Below are positions 55,235-64,000 of a DNA stretch of 64,000 nucleotides, piece by piece. This stretch comes from Acidobacteriota bacterium (GTDB lineage Bacteria > Acidobacteriota > Blastocatellia > RBC074), in NCBI GenBank assembly GCA_016715865.1, contig JADJXM010000004.1, forward strand, positions 408,501 through 472,500, read 5' to 3'. A program made the position numbers and the translations under genes. Positions within the stretch are counted from its first letter, which is position 1. Every line of letters begins with the position of its first letter. The notes below the pieces were generated by a model. The model searched no databases and was not told where the DNA came from. It saw nothing but the letters and a program-made list of their open reading frames with translations.

Positions 55235-56041
55235 TTATTTCCCGCGATGTTCGAGGACATACTTCGCGACGGCGCCGACAGGGGCCAGCCAGACCTTGTT
55301 AACAGGGTCCTGAGCATAGCGTATCAGTTTTTCAAGCATCGCAACGCGCGTCGTCTGCGCGCCTCCCTGCCCGATCTCATGGCCGCCGAGCACCACCCAG
55401 TGACCGGCTTCACGAGCTCTATCGATGATCGGCAGGATCTCTTCGAAATCCTTGCCGTCCATTTCGATTCCGGTCAGCTGGGCCATATCGCAATAAGTCG
55501 GGTCATTCGGAGCCTCGTCCATCCAACCCCGCCCGGTCACGAAGAGTCCCGCCACCACCGGAACATAGCTTCGCGTATCGAGACCGCGTCCGATGAAGGT
55601 CTGCCCGCAAGGGTAGGCGAAACTGACGGCCCTGACGCCCAGCATGGCTTCGAGCTTTCGATTCGCCTCGGCCAGTTCATGGTGCATCTTCTCCATCGAG
55701 TATTCTTCGAGCGCCTTTTGACGCGCCCAGGGAAAATTTCCGGAACAGGGATGGTTGAGCGAATGATTGGCGATCTCGTGGCCGGCCGCGACCGCCTTCT
55801 TCCAGCCCTCCAGACGGCGTTCAGCAGTCGATGGGACGAGATAGAAAGTAGCCTTCGCGCCGAGTCGATCGAAGAGCGGAGTCCCGGTATCTATCTGACT
55901 CAGCCGCGCATCGTCGAAACTGAGGCTCAGGGCTACTCGCTTTCCATCGGGCCAGACGAATTGCTGCGCGGAAGGCTTCGATGAGCCGGCCTGAAGTAAC
56001 AGAAGCAGAGTGATTGTCAGGATTGCAGTTCTGGTCATCAT
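55235..56041 (-). CDS. Polysaccharide deacetylase-like secreted protein, first of two
   Basis: A 268-residue exported CE4-like protein. The start at 56041 (MMTRTAILTITLLLLLQAGSS) has AGGA at 6 bases and gives a clear signal peptide; the annotated-looking longer frame lacks support. Motifs: VALSLSFDDARLSQIDTGTPLFDRLGAKATFYL (Asp pair), GHEIANHSLNHPCSGNF (His-x3-His), AVSFAYPCGQTF and WVVLGGHEIGQGG. More divergent than its neighbour but with metal ligands retained. Confidence 0.88.
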   Translation of the reverse strand: MMTRTAILTITLLLLLQAGSSKPSAQQFVWPDGKRVALSLSFDDARLSQIDTGTPLFDRLGAKATFYLVPSTAERRLEGWKKAVAAGHEIANHSLNHPCSGNFPWARQKALEEYSMEKMHHELAEANRKLEAMLGVRAVSFAYPCGQTFIGRGLDTRSYVPVVAGLFVTGRGWMDEAPNDPTYCDMAQLTGIEMDGKDFEEILPIIDRAREAGHWVVLGGHEIGQGGAQTTRVAMLEKLIRYAQDPVNKVWLAPVGAVAKYVLEHRGK

Positions 56042-56090
56042 AATTTTTCCTGTGTGGGGTACCACATGGAACTCCATGCTATTTACTTCA

Positions 56091-56453
56091 CTGATGTTAC
56101 GCAGAAGAGTTCTTTAACCCCGATTTGGAAAAATTTGGGGTTCTCCCCCCCCTTTCCTCGGGGCGCCGGCGCGGGGGGGAGAAAAAAAAGGCCGGGGGGG
56201 GGCGGGGCCCCCCCGGCCCCCCGGCCCCCGCCCCCCCCCCCCCAAACGCGCCCGGCCCGGGGGGGGGGGGGCGCGGGCGGGGGACGGCGGGGGGCGGCCC
56301 CCGCCGCCCCGGCCCCCGGGGCGGGGGGGGGTGGAAGTTGGATTTCCCCGTGCCGGGGGGGCCGGGGGCCCCGCCCCGGCCTGCCGGGGCTCTTTCTGCC
56401 CACCGCGGCCCGCGGGTTCAGGACAAGGCAAGCAATCTTCCTGCGTACATCAG
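56091..56453. mobile_element. MITE-like element, copy 2, with 8-bp target duplication and corrupted interior
   Basis: Begins CTGATGTTACGCAGAAGAG and ends CTGCGTACATCAG, like the 381-bp element at 34606. It is flanked by the direct repeat TTACTTCA (56083-56090 and 56454-56461). From about 56140 to 56390 the interior is runs of G and C with occasional A, replacing the palindromic interior of copy 1, although the last part (GGGGCTCTTTCTGCCCACC) is again recognisable. The right flank includes the TAA stop of the DUF1080 gene. Confidence 0.75.
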
Positions 56454-57308
<855 letters not shown>

Positions 57309-57477
57309 GATGACCCTCCGGGAAAAAGGAGTTACGAACGCGAGGCAGATACGGTTTCTACCCTGCGAATCATTCGACCTGTAATACAATGTTATTGGAA
57401 GACTAACCAGAGACGAAGTAAACAATAGCCTTGAACGAGTAACAAATCCAGCAGTTCACGTCACGGCAGCGACCTGT

Positions 57478-61807
<4,330 letters not shown>

Positions 61808-61846
61808 TTTCCAGTTAGTACTGTGTAACCAAAGTTTTCTAATTTG

Positions 61847-62034
61847 TTAATCGCAAAGGAGCAAAGATTTTTAATCGCAAAGACCGCAAAGGGGCAAAGA
61901 TATACAGGGAAGATCAGTGTTCGAATTATATCCATTGGGTGATAATCCGGATATTCATATCCCCAAAAAATCTTTGCCCCTTTGCGGCCTTTGCGATTAA
62001 ATTCTTTGCTCATCTTCGCGGCCTCTGCGATTAA
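61847..62034. repeat. CGCAAAG-rich inverted-repeat element, copy F3
   Basis: Left arm TTAATCGCAAAGGAGCAAAG and further AATCGCAAAGACCGCAAAGG, right arm CCTTTGCGGCCTTTGCGATTAA and another GCGATTAA. Its core (GATAATCCGGATATTCAT) is the inverted equivalent of the F2 core. It fills most of the 323-base gap between the helicase and nuclease genes. Confidence 0.8.
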
Positions 62035-62130
62035 CTTTTTTCCAGTCTTTAATACAAGAAAGTTTAGTTGACAAAGTAGTTAGTTGCGACCGTTTGAAAT
62101 GTTGTTAAATTTGTAACTGTGGGGTAACAG

Positions 62131-62937
62131 TTGACAGACGATTTCATATTCAGCCAGAGTGCGTTACAGGATTACGAAGACTGCCCGCGCCGCTTCGAGC
62201 TTCGATATCTGCGCGAAGTCGAGTGGCCGGCGCTTGAGACATCGCCGGCGCTCGAACATGAAGCGGCGATGCTGAGAGGTCAGGATTTTCATCATCTTTT
62301 GCACCAGCACGCGCTCGGTGTACCGGCGGAGGCCCTTGCAGCGACGATCTCGGACGCCGAGGTGCGCACATGGTGGGAGAATTATCTGAGCTGGCAGTCC
62401 GTGCATCTGCCGGCGGAGCGACATCCGGAGATGATGCTGACGGCTCCGATCGCCGGTTCGGTGCTCATGGCTAAGTACGATATCGTTGCACGAATGCCCG
62501 ATTCGACATTCCTCATCATCGACTGGAAGACCGGGCGGCCACCATCGAAAGCAAAGCTCGCGAGCCGCATGCAGACGATTGTCTATCCATATGTGCTCTC
62601 ACGCGCCGGGGCGTGGCTCAACGGCGGAGTTCCACTTTCCGCCGAAATGATCCGCATGAGTTACTGGTATGCCACAACCGGTGAAACCATCGACTTCTCA
62701 CTCACGAGTGACCAACTCGACAGCCATGAGGAGCGCCTCGTGTCGATCATCGCCCAGATCAGCGAACGATTCGAGTTTCCCAAAACTCAGGAATTATGGC
62801 GCTGTCGATTCTGCTCCTATCGCTCATTGTGTGAACGAGGCATCGAAGCGGGGGACATGAACGAGCTGGATGATGAAGCAAATGGCGCGGATGAACTGAT
62901 AGTCGATCTGGACCAGATCGAGGAGATATCCTTTTAA
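62131..62937 (+). CDS. Stand-alone Fe-S RecB-type (PD-(D/E)XK) nuclease
   Basis: A 268-residue nuclease of the RecB/AddB/Cas4 group. The start is a TTG at 62131; an in-frame stop lies two codons upstream. Motifs: DFHHLL with His55, an Asp near residue 117 (MAKYDIVARM), the DxK core IIDWKTG (D131, K133), and Q-x3-Y (Q148, Y152). Cys18 (DYEDCPRRF) with C225-x2-C228-x5-C234 (WRCRFCSYRSLC) reproduces the AddB/Cas4 [4Fe-4S] pattern. TAATG overlap with the recJ-like gene indicates coupling. Without a cas1 or CRISPR array nearby, a repair role with the two helicases is preferred over Cas4. Confidence 0.87.
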   Translation: MTDDFIFSQSALQDYEDCPRRFELRYLREVEWPALETSPALEHEAAMLRGQDFHHLLHQHALGVPAEALAATISDAEVRTWWENYLSWQSVHLPAERHPEMMLTAPIAGSVLMAKYDIVARMPDSTFLIIDWKTGRPPSKAKLASRMQTIVYPYVLSRAGAWLNGGVPLSAEMIRMSYWYATTGETIDFSLTSDQLDSHEERLVSIIAQISERFEFPKTQELWRCRFCSYRSLCERGIEAGDMNELDDEANGADELIVDLDQIEEISF

Positions 62938-64000
62938 TGCTCTGGCAGGAGCCAAAACAATTTGAAATCCCGGATGAGATATCTCGACTGGTCGGTGGGC
63001 ATCCGATTGTTGCTGCCCATCTGGCGCGGGCAGGCTTTGAGGATCTCGATTCGATTCGCCGGTTTCTCGATCCGAATGCTTACCGCGAAACATCGCCATT
63101 CGAGCTGCCGGACATGGAGCGTGCAGCCGAGCGGCTGCGCCGGGCGGTCAATACGCATGAAGCGATTCTGATCTGGGGAGATTTCGACGTCGACGGACAG
63201 ACGGCGTCAGCGCTGCTCTTCACGGCGCTGAGTGGACTGGGTGCGGATGTGCGCTATCACATCCCGCTGCGTGACGGTGAAGGTCACGGAATTCACCTGC
63301 CGAAATTGCGCGAATGGCTGGCGCGTGAAATCAAACTGATCATCACCTGCGATACGGGCATCACATCACATGAGGCTGTTGATGTGGCGACTGCTGCCGG
63401 CGTCGATGTTCTGATCACTGATCATCACCTGCTCGCGGAGACTCTGCCGCGCGCTCTGGCGGTCGTCAATCCGATGCGACTGCCCGAAGGTCACAAGCTG
63501 CGCGAACTGCCGGGCGTCGGCGTCGCTTTCGAACTGATCTCTGCCGTGACCGGCCGTAGCAGCGACGACCTGCTCGATCTTGTCGCTCTGGGGATCGTGG
63601 CCGATGTGGCCGAACAACGCAATGAAACCCGATACCTTCTTCAACGCGGACTGAAGACGTTGCGGCAGGGATCGCGCCCCGGGATGCTCGCGCTTTTCCG
63701 AACAGCAGAGATAGACCAGACGGAACTCACAGAGACCGACCTTGGATTCAGTCTGGCGCCGCGCTTGAACGCGCAAGGCAGGCTGGGAAATGCGGCCGAC
63801 AGCGTTGAACTTCTTTCAACGGATGACGCCGCACGCGCTGCCGAACTGGCTTACCAGCTCGAAGGGATGAACGCCCGCCGGAGGCTCGAATCGCGCCTGA
63901 TCGAAGAGAGCGCCCACAGCCAGCTCGAACGCGATCCTTCACTGATCGAATACGCTGCCATAGTGCTCTCTCACACGGAATGGAGCGGCGGCATTGTCGG
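62937..64000 (+). CDS. recJ: RecJ-like single-strand DNA exonuclease, 3' part outside window
   Basis: 354 codons are visible; the gene continues past base 64000. DHH/DHHA1 motifs in order: motif I WGDFDVDGQTASALLFTAL, motif II LIITCDTGITSHEAVDVA, motif III VLITDHHLLAETLPRALAVVNP (the DHH), motif IV ALGIVADVAEQRNETRYL, then SLAPRLNAQGRLGNAADSVELL and the start of the DHHA1 domain (VLSHTEWSGGIVG). RecJ degrades ssDNA 5' to 3' in recombination and mismatch repair. The ATG overlaps the nuclease stop by one base. Confidence 0.93.
   Translation, partial: MLWQEPKQFEIPDEISRLVGGHPIVAAHLARAGFEDLDSIRRFLDPNAYRETSPFELPDMERAAERLRRAVNTHEAILIWGDFDVDGQTASALLFTALSGLGADVRYHIPLRDGEGHGIHLPKLREWLAREIKLIITCDTGITSHEAVDVATAAGVDVLITDHHLLAETLPRALAVVNPMRLPEGHKLRELPGVGVAFELISAVTGRSSDDLLDLVALGIVADVAEQRNETRYLLQRGLKTLRQGSRPGMLALFRTAEIDQTELTETDLGFSLAPRLNAQGRLGNAADSVELLSTDDAARAAELAYQLEGMNARRRLESRLIEESAHSQLERDPSLIEYAAIVLSHTEWSGGIV

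Noticed and set aside
54635..55984. 449-codon plus-strand frame opposite the two deacetylase genes
   Set aside because: It spans two genuine genes and their junction and has no recognisable domain.
62131..62937. Cas4 identity for the Fe-S nuclease
   Set aside because: Motifs fit Cas4 as well as AddB, but there is no cas1/cas2 or array, and the neighbours are two helicases and RecJ.

Overview
The window is a 64 kb stretch of a bacterial chromosome with no phage, plasmid or CRISPR signature. It has moderate-to-high GC and many signal-peptide proteins. It encodes a membrane pyrophosphatase, full-length HemN, a giant secreted IPT/TIG-repeat protein, ETF plus acyl-CoA dehydrogenase respiration genes, and many hairpin-rich intergenic repeats. 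This combination fits a Gram-negative soil-type bacterium, most likely Acidobacteriota (Blastocatellia-like). That assignment is inference, because there is no rRNA here to confirm it.

Layout: 1-5.5 kb holds small secreted proteins, a hemolysin-III-type membrane protein, an MscS channel and HppA. 5.7-18.9 kb, all on +, holds a fused M16-like protein, ThiL, TtcA, a YVTN-propeller/phosphoesterase, a PRC-barrel protein, HemN, PhoD and a P1-nuclease/phospholipase-C-like protein. 19.2-21.4 kb holds an isochorismatase/PhyH pair and a small secreted protein. 21.5-28 kb on - is a fatty-acid oxidation electron-transfer operon: etfB, etfA, a membrane FeS ETF:quinone-type reductase, and two acyl-CoA dehydrogenases. 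28.2-34.6 kb on + is a run of seven genes (haloalkane dehalogenase-like, DUF1080, HPS-like, Zn-alcohol dehydrogenase, metallophosphoesterase, TIM-barrel isomerase, SDR) that looks like sugar catabolism. 35-38.4 kb is a Rad50/SbcC-like ATPase. 38.7-42 kb is secA (frameshifted in this sequence), a small membrane protein and tRNA-Arg(CCG). 42.4-45 kb holds an H1-like Lys/Ala protein and an M28 peptidase. 45.1-52.1 kb is the 2337-residue IPT/TIG protein. 52.7-57.3 kb on - holds an amino-acid permease, two polysaccharide deacetylases and a DUF1080 protein. 57.5-64 kb on + holds two UvrD-type helicase proteins, a stand-alone Fe-S RecB-type nuclease and a RecJ-type exonuclease cut by the window edge.

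The most unusual structure lies between the genes. Nine copies of an inverted-repeat element built from approximately 10-bp AGTAGAAAGT units fill intergenic gaps almost from stop codon to start codon. Many of them supply the stop codon of the upstream gene, and several replace the Shine-Dalgarno region of the downstream gene. Other hairpin families accompany them: CGCAAAG-rich elements, GGGAGCGCAGGC hairpins, and a 381-bp MITE-like element whose second copy has an 8-bp target duplication. Two of these elements are overwritten by poly-G/C sequence that looks like a sequencing or assembly artefact; one of these corrupts the end of ttcA. The second point of interest is the helicase/helicase/Fe-S nuclease/RecJ cluster, which resembles an AddAB-type recombination machine split into separate polypeptides.
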